From Sphingobacteriales bacterium (lineage in GTDB: Bacteria > Bacteroidota > Bacteroidia > Chitinophagales > Chitinophagaceae): a DNA stretch of 64,000 bases. Below the pieces are notes generated by a model. That model ran no database searches, was not told the origin of the DNA, and saw nothing but the letters and a program-made list of their open reading frames with translations. The position numbers and the translations under genes were made by a program. The stretch lies in contig JACPUV010000041.1 of NCBI GenBank assembly GCA_016192105.1, forward strand, positions 1 through 64,000, written 5' to 3'. Shown here piece by piece: positions 43,051 to 50,319 of the stretch. How positions within the stretch are numbered: the stretch's first letter is position 1; each line of letters opens with the position of its first letter.

Positions 43051-43404
43051 AACGGTATTTTCAAAAAACTCTTTATTAAAAAAAGAAGAAGTTGACCGAT
43101 ACTGGATTTTTAATTGTCTGGTTTTTCTAAGGATTGGGTTGGCGGTTTTTCAGATATGGATATTGAATTTCGACAAACGATTGAAACGATATCAATCAAC
43201 TTCTGCAACAAAAGTAATTAGCTTTTCATTATGAAAACAGAGCAAAATAACTTCTCTTTTTTACGACGGTTTTCACGGTTTTTATCGTAAAATCTTCATG
43301 GAGTACTTACGAACTATTACCCGGAATACATACGTAAGTTTACGAAAAAGGCCCTGGTGGGAGTGCCGGGGCCGGTATTGCAAGTCGTTTTTGATTTTAT
43401 TGTA

Positions 43405-44763
43405 TCAGTTCCCCAGTGCCTGGATCACATCGTACTTGGTAACGATGTGGAAATTGCCTGCTTCGTCTTTTGCCAGTACCGCTCCGTTTTCTTTATTGAT
43501 CAGGTGACTCAGCCGTTCTACCGGCGTATCAAAGGATACCAGGGGAAATGCCGGTTCCAGTACCTGTTCTACTGAAGCATTCTTGATCTCGGCATTGTCA
43601 AATATTTTCTGAAACAACCCTCCTTCGCTGATCGCGCCCACGGGGCCGTCCGCATTCATTACCGGGATCTGTTCTATATCATATTTCTTCATCAGTTCCA
43701 CCGCTTCCGCAACGGTCTGCGCCGGTTCCACACTGATCAGCCGTTTGGCGCCCCTTGCACTCACCACATCGCGGAACGTTTTTACATCAAGGAATCCTCT
43801 TTCAATCATCCACTGGTCATTGTAGATCTTGCCTACATAGCGGCTGCCATGATCATGAAATATACAGACTACCAGGTCGTCTTTCTTCAATTTGTCTTTT
43901 AACTGCATCAGCCCCTGTATGCAACTGCCGGCGCTGTAGCCGCAGAACAATCCTTCTTCTTTGGCTAAGCGGCGGGCTATGACCGCGCCGTCTTTGTCTG
44001 TTACCTGTTCGAAATGATCGATTACGCTCATCTCATAGTTCTTCGGTACAAAGTCTTCCCCGAAACCTTCGCTGATATAGGGATGTACTTCATTCATGTC
44101 GGTCTCTCCCGTGCGGAAATATTTGGTGAGCAGGGAGCCGTACACGTCGATCGCCCATACCTGTATGTTTGGATTTTTTTCTTTCAGGTACATGGCCGTC
44201 CCGGTAATTGTACCACCGGTACCGGCTGTACATACCAGGTGTGTGATCCTGCCGTCGGTCTGATTCCAGATCTCCGGGCCGGTGCTTTCATAATGCGCCA
44301 GCCGGTTGGCCAGGTTATCATACTGGTTCATGTGATAGGAGTTGGGTACCTCCCGGGCCAGCCGGGCTGCTACACTGTAATAACTCCGGGGATCCTCGGG
44401 TAATACATTCGTGGGGCACACGATCACTTCGGCGCCAACCGCTTTCAGGATATCCGCTTTTTCCTTGGATTGTTTATCGGTGGTTACAAAAATACATTTG
44501 TACCCTTTCACCACCGCCGCCAGCGCAAGCCCCATACCGGTATTGCCACTGGTGCCTTCAATAATGGTACCACCGGGTTTCAGTTTACCCTCCTGTTCGG
44601 CCACTTCCACCATCTTCAGGGCCATCCGGTCCTTGATCGAATTGCCGGGATTGAAATAATCCACTTTGGCCAGCACGGTGCAGGGGAGTTCCCGGGTCAC
44701 TTTATTCAGCCGGATCAGGGGTGTATTGCCGATCGTTTCCAGTATATTGTTTTTGATATCCAT
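43405..44763 (-). CDS. PLP-dependent cysteine/cystathionine beta-synthase with CBS-domain pair
   Basis: 452 residues from the ATG at 44763 (MDIKNNILETIGNTPLIRLN). The PLP domain (1-330) has the Lys motif FNPGNSIKDRMALKM, the phosphate-binding EGTSGNTGMGLAL and AGTGGTITG. A pair of CBS domains (about 340-450; ISVEPAQTVAEAVELMKKY, VDTPVERLSHLINKENGAVL-like) follows, as in eukaryotic and actinobacterial cystathionine beta-synthases. It could condense serine with homocysteine, or act as cysteine synthase, with activity tuned by an adenosyl ligand. No neighbour resolves this. Confidence 0.88.
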   Translation of the reverse strand: MDIKNNILETIGNTPLIRLNKVTRELPCTVLAKVDYFNPGNSIKDRMALKMVEVAEQEGKLKPGGTIIEGTSGNTGMGLALAAVVKGYKCIFVTTDKQSKEKADILKAVGAEVIVCPTNVLPEDPRSYYSVAARLAREVPNSYHMNQYDNLANRLAHYESTGPEIWNQTDGRITHLVCTAGTGGTITGTAMYLKEKNPNIQVWAIDVYGSLLTKYFRTGETDMNEVHPYISEGFGEDFVPKNYEMSVIDHFEQVTDKDGAVIARRLAKEEGLFCGYSAGSCIQGLMQLKDKLKKDDLVVCIFHDHGSRYVGKIYNDQWMIERGFLDVKTFRDVVSARGAKRLISVEPAQTVAEAVELMKKYDIEQIPVMNADGPVGAISEGGLFQKIFDNAEIKNASVEQVLEPAFPLVSFDTPVERLSHLINKENGAVLAKDEAGNFHIVTKYDVIQALGN

Positions 44764-44830
44764 CAGGTTTTTTTTCTGCCGCAAAGGTAGGTTTTTAGCC
44801 CCTTACGGTTCTTTGTAATGCGTTAAAAGA

Positions 44831-44867
44831 AAGAAAAAGGGGACTGCACCAATCAGGTACAGTCCCC
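44831..44867 (-). terminator. Terminator after the anti-sigma gene
   Basis: Eight-base arms GGGGACTG (44839-44846) and CAGTCCCC (44860-44867); on the minus strand followed by TTTTTCTTTC, 27 bases after the anti-sigma stop. Confidence 0.82.
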
Positions 44868-44893
44868 GGCCGGACTCAATGACAACAAGGTCA

Positions 44894-45403
44894 TCAAGCT
44901 ACTTTTCTGAAATGCTTCCGTTTATTGTTCAGGTAATGGTCAACCAGTACCAGCCCTAACAGCACATTGATCATCATAAATACATTGATCAGGCTGTTAT
45001 TGAAAAATTTACTGACGTCAATCTTGCCGAGTTTATCGGAAATGGAATTGCTTTCCGCACTGGCCCAGTCCATCTGGCTGAACCCGTACACCAGGATTGC
45101 CAGCAGTAAACTGATAAAGAAGATCCCGATACCCAGGATGATCTTGTTGTTGATATAATTTTTGGTGGCGGGGGCAATATGCAATTTGGCAATCTCTTCC
45201 ATCACATTCTTGCTGAACCGCAGGGAAGGTTCCTCCAGTTCGGAGGATTTCAGGGCTTCGCTGAGTTCCAGTAATTCCCGGTATTTCTCCCTCCATTCCG
45301 CATGTTGCCGCAACAGGTCTTCGATCAGTTGTTTCTCCCCGGCGGCACTGGTTCCGTCAATATACTCCCACAAACGTTCTTCCATACTGTGCTGCGTATT
45401 CAT
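44894..45403 (-). CDS. Anti-sigma factor (ECF partner)
   Basis: 169 residues with a cytoplasmic N-terminal sigma-binding-like helical part (MEERLWEYIDGTSAAGEKQL; ELLELSEALKSSELEEPSL) and two membrane helices (about 88-110, 135-155). It lacks the zinc HxxxCxxC motif of ZAS anti-sigma factors but follows the Bacteroidota pattern 'E.LW.YIDG'. It starts 6 bases after the stop of the sigma factor gene, so the two are co-transcribed. It likely holds the sigma factor at the membrane. Confidence 0.85.
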   Translation of the reverse strand: MNTQHSMEERLWEYIDGTSAAGEKQLIEDLLRQHAEWREKYRELLELSEALKSSELEEPSLRFSKNVMEEIAKLHIAPATKNYINNKIILGIGIFFISLLLAILVYGFSQMDWASAESNSISDKLGKIDVSKFFNNSLINVFMMINVLLGLVLVDHYLNNKRKHFRKVA

Positions 45404-45409
45404 AGTGGT

Positions 45410-46018
45410 TCAATTTAAATCTTTTACTTCCTGTGCAAAATGAGTTTCCATCAGTTCCTTCAGTCTTGCCCTGGCCCGGTGTAACCTTACCTTGGCTGTA
45501 TTTGCTTCCAGTCCCAGTACACGCGCAATCTCATCCAGGGTCTGTTCATTTTTATAAAACAGTGTAATAATGGCCGCATCATCCGGTTTAAGGTGGCTGA
45601 TCGCGGCGTTTACCATCGCCTGCCTTGATTTTTGCTCCACGGTATCTGCCTTGTACCCGGCCTCCCGGTTCGCAGCCGTATTAAATACCTTTTCATCATC
45701 TAACGAATAAACTGTCAGTTTTTTCCTGCGCAAAAAACTGATACAGGTATTGTTTACGATCGTATAGAGCCAGGTGCTGAATCGGGCATCGCCCCGGAAA
45801 TCAGCCAGGTATTTATAAGCTTTAATAAATACATCCTGGGCCACTTCCTCCGCTTCTTCCCGGTTCTTCACCAGGCGAAGCGTCAGGGTAAAGACATAGT
45901 ACTGGTAACGGTGGACCAGCCCGGCATAAGCCTGCTGATCACCACGCAATACCCTGCTAATGAGTTCGCTATCATTAAATCCGGCTGACATCTGCACATA
46001 TGACTCCTCCCGGGCCAC
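45410..46018 (-). CDS. ECF-type RNA polymerase sigma factor
   Basis: 202 residues. Region 2 is LVHRYQYYVFTLTLRLVKNR then EVAQDVFIKAYKYLADFRGD and FSTWLYTIVNNTCISFLRRK; region 4 is ITLFYKNEQTLDEIARVLGL with EANTAKVRLHRARARLKELM. It fits the large sigma-E-like ECF group. ATG at 46018 or the one at 45991 could be the start. Its targets are unknown; the anti-sigma gene follows immediately. Confidence 0.95.
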   Translation of the reverse strand: MAREESYVQMSAGFNDSELISRVLRGDQQAYAGLVHRYQYYVFTLTLRLVKNREEAEEVAQDVFIKAYKYLADFRGDARFSTWLYTIVNNTCISFLRRKKLTVYSLDDEKVFNTAANREAGYKADTVEQKSRQAMVNAAISHLKPDDAAIITLFYKNEQTLDEIARVLGLEANTAKVRLHRARARLKELMETHFAQEVKDLN

Positions 46019-46214
46019 CGAGGTTACAGTAAACGCGTAACAACTATTCCCGGCAGGTTGGCGGCAGAAAGTTACGGAAACCCTGTAACCTGATTCTTTC
46101 AGCCGGAGTCATAGTTCCTGTAAACCGTTTTGAAAAAGTTCTTTGGGCTGTAACCGTACTGCAAATACGGTAGTCATAAAGAGCAAGCGATTAAAAACAA
46201 TAAAACTTATAATT

Positions 46215-46595
46215 ATGGACGGCGCAGAAGTATTAATACCCGTAACAATGTTTGCAGGTGGATTTGCCATGATCTTTGGTATCTATTACCTGAAAACCCG
46301 CCAGAACCTGGCCATGATCGAGAAGAATATGAACCCGAAGGAATTTGCCAACCGGCCGGCACCGTATAAAAACCTGAAATGGGCCTTATTGCTGATCGGC
46401 GCCGGTGTGGGACTGTTCCTGGCCTATGTGCTGGATAATTATGTGCTCTACCATTCTTCCCGGAATGACTTTAACCACGATGGACAGAATGTACCCATCT
46501 ATTTTGCCCTGATCGCCATTGGCGGGGGACTGGGTCTGTTCGGTTCCTACAAGATCGAAAAGCAATGGTGGGACGAGAATAAGGACAAGGTCTGA
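46215..46595 (+). CDS. DUF6249-like small membrane protein
   Basis: 126 residues from ATG 46215 (MDGAEVLIPVTMFAGGFAM). Three membrane helices (about 5-24, 53-75, 97-116) with a short cytoplasmic RQNLAMIEKN segment after the first. The pattern matches short Bacteroidota membrane proteins usually encoded next to an ECF sigma factor, and here the sigma gene is divergent and 196 bases away. It is possibly a sigma-regulon member. A terminator-like hairpin follows. Function is unknown. Confidence 0.78.
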   Translation: MDGAEVLIPVTMFAGGFAMIFGIYYLKTRQNLAMIEKNMNPKEFANRPAPYKNLKWALLLIGAGVGLFLAYVLDNYVLYHSSRNDFNHDGQNVPIYFALIAIGGGLGLFGSYKIEKQWWDENKDKV

Positions 46596-46653
46596 GTCCG
46601 TCTGTATTCAAAAGCCATGAAAAGCAGCTGACTGCCAATAACCATTAACCCTG

Positions 46654-46692
46654 CACAAACCTGATTTCGGAGAGATCGGGTTTGTGTGTTTT
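46654..46692 (+). terminator. Terminator after the DUF6249-like gene
   Basis: Twelve-base arms (46654-46665 and 46675-46686, one G-T pair), CACAAACCTGAT with its partner, then TGTTTTAT. Confidence 0.7.
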
Positions 46693-46735
46693 ATGAACGA
46701 TGGTATTCTGTTGAAGAGGGAATGGAGCCGGGGAT

Positions 46736-48331
46736 TTATTTCGCAATTGTTTCCAATGCCTTATTCACCATCGCATCCCCGCCGTTCAGCACCTGGTAAA
46801 ACCCTGAATTTCTCCAGCGATAACGGGCCAGGAGGGCCTTGAGCCGTTGCAGTACCAAATCTTTTTCCCTCCCGTCCTTGGTGCTCAGGGGGATTGAATC
46901 AGCCGCCGTAAATTTCACCAGGCGCTGCCAAAGGTCTTCTGTATTGGTAAAGCCATTTACGAAACCGGCGGCATTGCTGTATTTGTCTATTTCCGGTTTA
47001 TGCTCCAGGTAATAATTGTAAACGAAGTTGCTGATCGTGGCGGATACGGCCAGGCGGTTGGCCTTTTGCTGAGCCAGGCTGGTGTCCAGCGGGATGAAGA
47101 TAGCCGGGGTGATTCCGCCTCCGCCGTAGAGGGTATCATTACAAGCCGTTTCAAAGCTTTTCCCGTTATGGTTTTTTACAGAATCTGCCGATACCATTTC
47201 CCCGTTGCTGAAACGTTCCCATAATTCATCCATATACACTTTCTTTCCCTTTTGATACGAACGCTGGATGCTCCGTCCAAGGGGCGTATAATACCGGGCA
47301 ATCGTCAGGCGGATGGCCGATCCGTCCCGGAGCAGATATTGTTCCTGCACGAGGCCTTTCCCAAAGGTCCGGCGGCCGATGATCGTGGCACGGCACCAGT
47401 CCTGCAATGCACCGGCCAGTACTTCACTGGCGCTGGCAGAGAGTTCATCCATCAGCAAGACCAGTTTACCGTTTTCAAATAACCCGGGGCGTTTGCACCG
47501 GTATTCTTTTTTTCGGCTGTTTACTCCTTCGGTATATACGATCAGTTTATCTCCGTCAAGAAATTCGTCCGCCATATCCACGGCTTCATTCATAAACCCG
47601 CCTCCATTGCCGCGCAGGTCAAATACCAGGTTTTTCAACCCCTGTTTCTGCAGGGATTCCATGGATTGCATGAACTCCTCATAGCTGTTCTCGGTGAATT
47701 TGGTAAGCTTGATATATCCGGTGGACTGATCAATCATGTAGGCCGCATCCACCGCCGAAACCGGTATTTTTCCCCGGGTCACTTTCAGGGTTTGGAGCGT
47801 TTTTCCCCGGAGTACCTGCAGCAGGGCTTCCGAACCTTTGGGTCCCCGGATCAGGTTCTTGATATTCGCTACGGAGAAACCTTTCCGCGTCAGGGAAGAA
47901 TCATTTACTTTAAGCAGTTTGTCGCCGATCTGTAATCCGGCTTTCTCGCTCGGACCGCCCGGGAAAACATAGACCACATTTACGGTATCACTGAAAATGT
48001 TGAACTCGACACCGATGCCATCAAAATTTCCGGCCAGGTCTTCGTTGGCTTCTTTCAGATCAACGGGGGGCAGGAACACCGAATGCGGATCCAGTTCATT
48101 CATGATATCCTGGATGGCATGTCCTTCCAGTGAATCTATATTTACTGAATCCACATACCGTCTCCTTATCAGGTCAAGGGCTTCCTGCAGGGAACTGCGT
48201 TTATTCGTGGCAAATAAGCCTTTACCGTTACCCGACTGGCCGCCGAGTTTAAATCCAAGGAACATGCCTGCGATCAGCACCAGGGAGAAAAGGAGGGGCA
48301 ACCAGACCTGTAATTTTTTATTTCCCATCAT
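46736..48331 (-). CDS. S41 family C-terminal processing peptidase (CtpA-like)
   Basis: 531 residues. An N-terminal membrane anchor (LPLLFSLVLIAGMFLGFKLG) is followed by a helical cap, a PDZ domain (about 85-165; EFNIFSDTVNVVYVFPGGPS), and the S41 domain with nucleophile Ser in LLMDELSASASEVLAGAL and Lys in TFGKGLVQE. The shorter length and absent DUF3340 tail separate it from the Prc-type enzyme at 26303. It likely trims periplasmic or membrane proteins. It is divergent from the sugar-kinase gene, with a spacer of 84 bases. Confidence 0.92.
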   Translation of the reverse strand: MMGNKKLQVWLPLLFSLVLIAGMFLGFKLGGQSGNGKGLFATNKRSSLQEALDLIRRRYVDSVNIDSLEGHAIQDIMNELDPHSVFLPPVDLKEANEDLAGNFDGIGVEFNIFSDTVNVVYVFPGGPSEKAGLQIGDKLLKVNDSSLTRKGFSVANIKNLIRGPKGSEALLQVLRGKTLQTLKVTRGKIPVSAVDAAYMIDQSTGYIKLTKFTENSYEEFMQSMESLQKQGLKNLVFDLRGNGGGFMNEAVDMADEFLDGDKLIVYTEGVNSRKKEYRCKRPGLFENGKLVLLMDELSASASEVLAGALQDWCRATIIGRRTFGKGLVQEQYLLRDGSAIRLTIARYYTPLGRSIQRSYQKGKKVYMDELWERFSNGEMVSADSVKNHNGKSFETACNDTLYGGGGITPAIFIPLDTSLAQQKANRLAVSATISNFVYNYYLEHKPEIDKYSNAAGFVNGFTNTEDLWQRLVKFTAADSIPLSTKDGREKDLVLQRLKALLARYRWRNSGFYQVLNGGDAMVNKALETIAK

Positions 48332-48415
48332 AAACCTTTATTCAGTAATTTGACGCAAAATACTGGATTTGAGCGGAACAGGCACTGTCGTTCATCCAAT
48401 TCAACAAATGTTTAT

Positions 48416-49261
48416 ATGCCTACGGTCAAATTAATAGCGGAAAGCGGCGCCACCAAGGCGGAGTGGTGCCTGATCAGTAAAGGCCGGAAAAAAAAGGTCA
48501 TGACCCAGGGAATCAGCCCCTATTTTTTTAATGAGGAAAAAATTATCAGTCTTCTTGAAAATGAATTGTTCCCGCTGGTACCGGGAGCTGCCAGGGCTGA
48601 GCAGGTCTTTTATTATGGTACCGGGATGCGGAATCCGGATAATGTGAAAATGGTTAAGCGTGCCTTTCAGCGGGTCTTTACCCAATCAAAGACCGAAATA
48701 AATGATGACATGCTTGCTGCTGCCCGGGCATTGAACGGACATCAAAAGGGGCTGGCCTGTAATCTTGGAACCGGTTCATTTTGTAGTTATTATAACGGGA
48801 AGAAAATTGCAAGGCAAACACCCGGTATCGGGTATGTGCTGGGAGATGAGGGGAGTGGCGCCTACCTCGGCCGGAAAGTGCTGCAGTATTTTATGTACAA
48901 TACGTTTGATGATGAACTGCGGTATAAGTTTGACCTGAAATACCACACCAGCCCGGTAGAAGTGCTCGAGAACGTTTACCGGAAGCCGCTGGCTAACCGC
49001 TACCTGGCTTCCTTTACCCTGTTCCTGGCAGAAAACAGGGGCCATTATATGATTGAAAATATTATTGAAGACGGCCTGAATGATTTTTTCTTTCTTCACT
49101 TGTGTAAATACAGGGAGGTTTGGACAACACCGGTCAGTTTTATTGGAAGTGTTGCATTTGGATTTAAGGACGTCTTGCAGCAACTTTGTGCCAGTTATGA
49201 ATTCAAACTCGGCAAGGTGATGAAGAGTCCCATGGAAGGGTTGATTGATTACCACCGCTAA
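48416..49261 (+). CDS. BadF/BadG-family N-acetyl-sugar kinase (MurK/NagK-like)
   Basis: 281 residues from ATG 48416 (MPTVKLIAESGATKAEWCLI); earlier in-frame codons are not protein-like. The ASKHA kinase motifs are LIAESGATKAEW (phosphate 1), LACNLGTGSFCSYYNG (phosphate 2) and GYVLGDEGSGAYLGRKVLQY (sugar binding), as in bacterial N-acetylglucosamine and N-acetylmuramic acid kinases. It is followed after 12 bases by murQ, so MurNAc or GlcNAc from wall turnover is the likely substrate. Which one cannot be told from sequence. Confidence 0.87.
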   Translation: MPTVKLIAESGATKAEWCLISKGRKKKVMTQGISPYFFNEEKIISLLENELFPLVPGAARAEQVFYYGTGMRNPDNVKMVKRAFQRVFTQSKTEINDDMLAAARALNGHQKGLACNLGTGSFCSYYNGKKIARQTPGIGYVLGDEGSGAYLGRKVLQYFMYNTFDDELRYKFDLKYHTSPVEVLENVYRKPLANRYLASFTLFLAENRGHYMIENIIEDGLNDFFFLHLCKYREVWTTPVSFIGSVAFGFKDVLQQLCASYEFKLGKVMKSPMEGLIDYHR

Positions 49262-49273
49262 AAGAGAGGACCT

Positions 49274-50089
49274 ATGGCATTTCAAAAAATTACAGAGCAG
49301 CCCAGTCACTACAGGCAGTTGGAGAAAATGACGGTAGGGGAGCTGCTGATCAATATTAATCAGGAAGACCAGACGGTTCCTTCAGCCGTAGGAAAAGCCA
49401 TCCCGCAGATTGAGAAACTGGCGGAACTGGCCGCGGATAAAATGCTGATGGGGGGACGAATGTTTTATATCGGGGCCGGCACCAGTGGCCGGCTGGGGAT
49501 TGTGGATGCCAGTGAATGCCCGCCTACCTATGGTGTACCCTATGGGCTGGTCATTGGAATAATTGCCGGAGGGGAGAAAGCGATCACCGCCGCAGTTGAA
49601 TTTGCGGAAGACGACCGGGAACAGGGCTGGAAAGACCTTCTTGAACATCAGGTATCTGATAAAGATATTGTGATTGGTATTGCCGCCAGTGGCACCACAC
49701 CTTATGTGATCGGAGCACTGGAAGAATGCCGGAAACGGGGCATTGTAACAGGCAGTATCTCCTGTAACCCGGATTCACCGGTAAGTGCCGCTGCGGATTT
49801 CCCGATTGAAGTGGTGGTGGGTCCTGAATTTGTAACGGGCAGCACCCGTATGAAAAGCGGTACGGCACAAAAGCTGGTATTGAATATGATTTCGACTACG
49901 GTCATGATTCAACTCGGCAGGGTGGAAGACAATAAAATGGTGAACATGCAACTAACGAACGATAAGTTGGTTGATCGTGGTACCCGTATGCTGATGGAAA
50001 GAGTGAAGCTGTCTGACTATGAAAAAGCCAAAGCGCTCCTGCTGAAACACGGAAGTGTAAAAAAAGCCGCAGATTCTTTAGCCGGGTAA
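49274..50089 (+). CDS. murQ: N-acetylmuramic acid 6-phosphate etherase
   Basis: 271 residues. MurQ removes lactate from MurNAc-6-phosphate to give GlcNAc-6-phosphate in peptidoglycan recycling. Motifs: FYIGAGTSGRLGIVDASECP (SIS fold, ligand loop), GIIAGGEKAITAAVEFAED, GIAASGTTPYVIGAL, GPEFVTGSTRMKSGTAQKLV. These match the family precisely. The upstream overlapping kinase-type gene would supply its phosphorylated substrate. It is slightly shorter than the 298-residue E. coli enzyme at the C-terminus. Confidence 0.95.
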   Translation: MAFQKITEQPSHYRQLEKMTVGELLININQEDQTVPSAVGKAIPQIEKLAELAADKMLMGGRMFYIGAGTSGRLGIVDASECPPTYGVPYGLVIGIIAGGEKAITAAVEFAEDDREQGWKDLLEHQVSDKDIVIGIAASGTTPYVIGALEECRKRGIVTGSISCNPDSPVSAAADFPIEVVVGPEFVTGSTRMKSGTAQKLVLNMISTTVMIQLGRVEDNKMVNMQLTNDKLVDRGTRMLMERVKLSDYEKAKALLLKHGSVKKAADSLAG

Positions 50090-50111
50090 TCATTTTCTGG
50101 CAATTGAATTG

Positions 50112-50119
50112 TATCTTGC
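50112..50119 (+). promoter_or_regulatory. Possible -7 box of the thr operon promoter
   Basis: TATCTTGC, close to TAnnTTTG, 18 bases before the proposed leader GTG. A convincing -33 TTTG at the right distance is not seen. Confidence 0.35.
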
Positions 50120-50136
50120 AGCCCAGTTCAACAACC

Positions 50137-50217
50137 GTGGTAAACAATCATACACATATTACTCCTCCTGCTGTGGTACATTTCACCACATTTACCATTA
50201 CTATTACAATCCCGTAA
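50137..50217 (+). CDS. thrL: Threonine/isoleucine-rich leader peptide of the thr operon
   Basis: A 26-codon frame starting GTG (TTG at 50116 is an in-frame alternative). Translation begins VVNNHTHITPPAVVHFTTF and ends TITITIP, with seven Thr and four Ile, clustered at the end as in E. coli thrL. The stop TAA lies in the loop of a perfect 10-bp hairpin (50205-50214 / 50218-50227). Ribosome stalling at Thr or Ile codons would change the folding of this region, so this is probably an attenuator for thrABC. It is recognised by composition and position, not homology. Confidence 0.7.
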   Translation: MVNNHTHITPPAVVHFTTFTITITIP

Positions 50218-50245
50218 CGGGATTGTACAATATCATATTACCACA
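50172..50245 (+). promoter_or_regulatory. Attenuator region of the thr operon
   Basis: TGTGGTA (50172-50178) can pair either with ACCACA (50185-50190) or with TACCACA (50239-50245), while 50205-50214 pairs with 50218-50227. The two states could be alternatives set by ribosome position on the leader. No T run follows the main hairpin, so the stop mechanism (rho or translation coupling) is unclear. Confidence 0.5.
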
Positions 50246-50319
50246 TGGGCGGCTTGCTGTAAGAAAACAAACGGTTTTCTATTTAATCATTCTATTCAGT
50301 CTAAAACATTATACAGGTC

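Noticed and set aside
42819..43095. Two opposing small ORFs (about 80 codons) in the repeat region
   Set aside because: Both are translations of the degenerate GGATTTGGA repeats and show low-complexity composition with no plausible start context.
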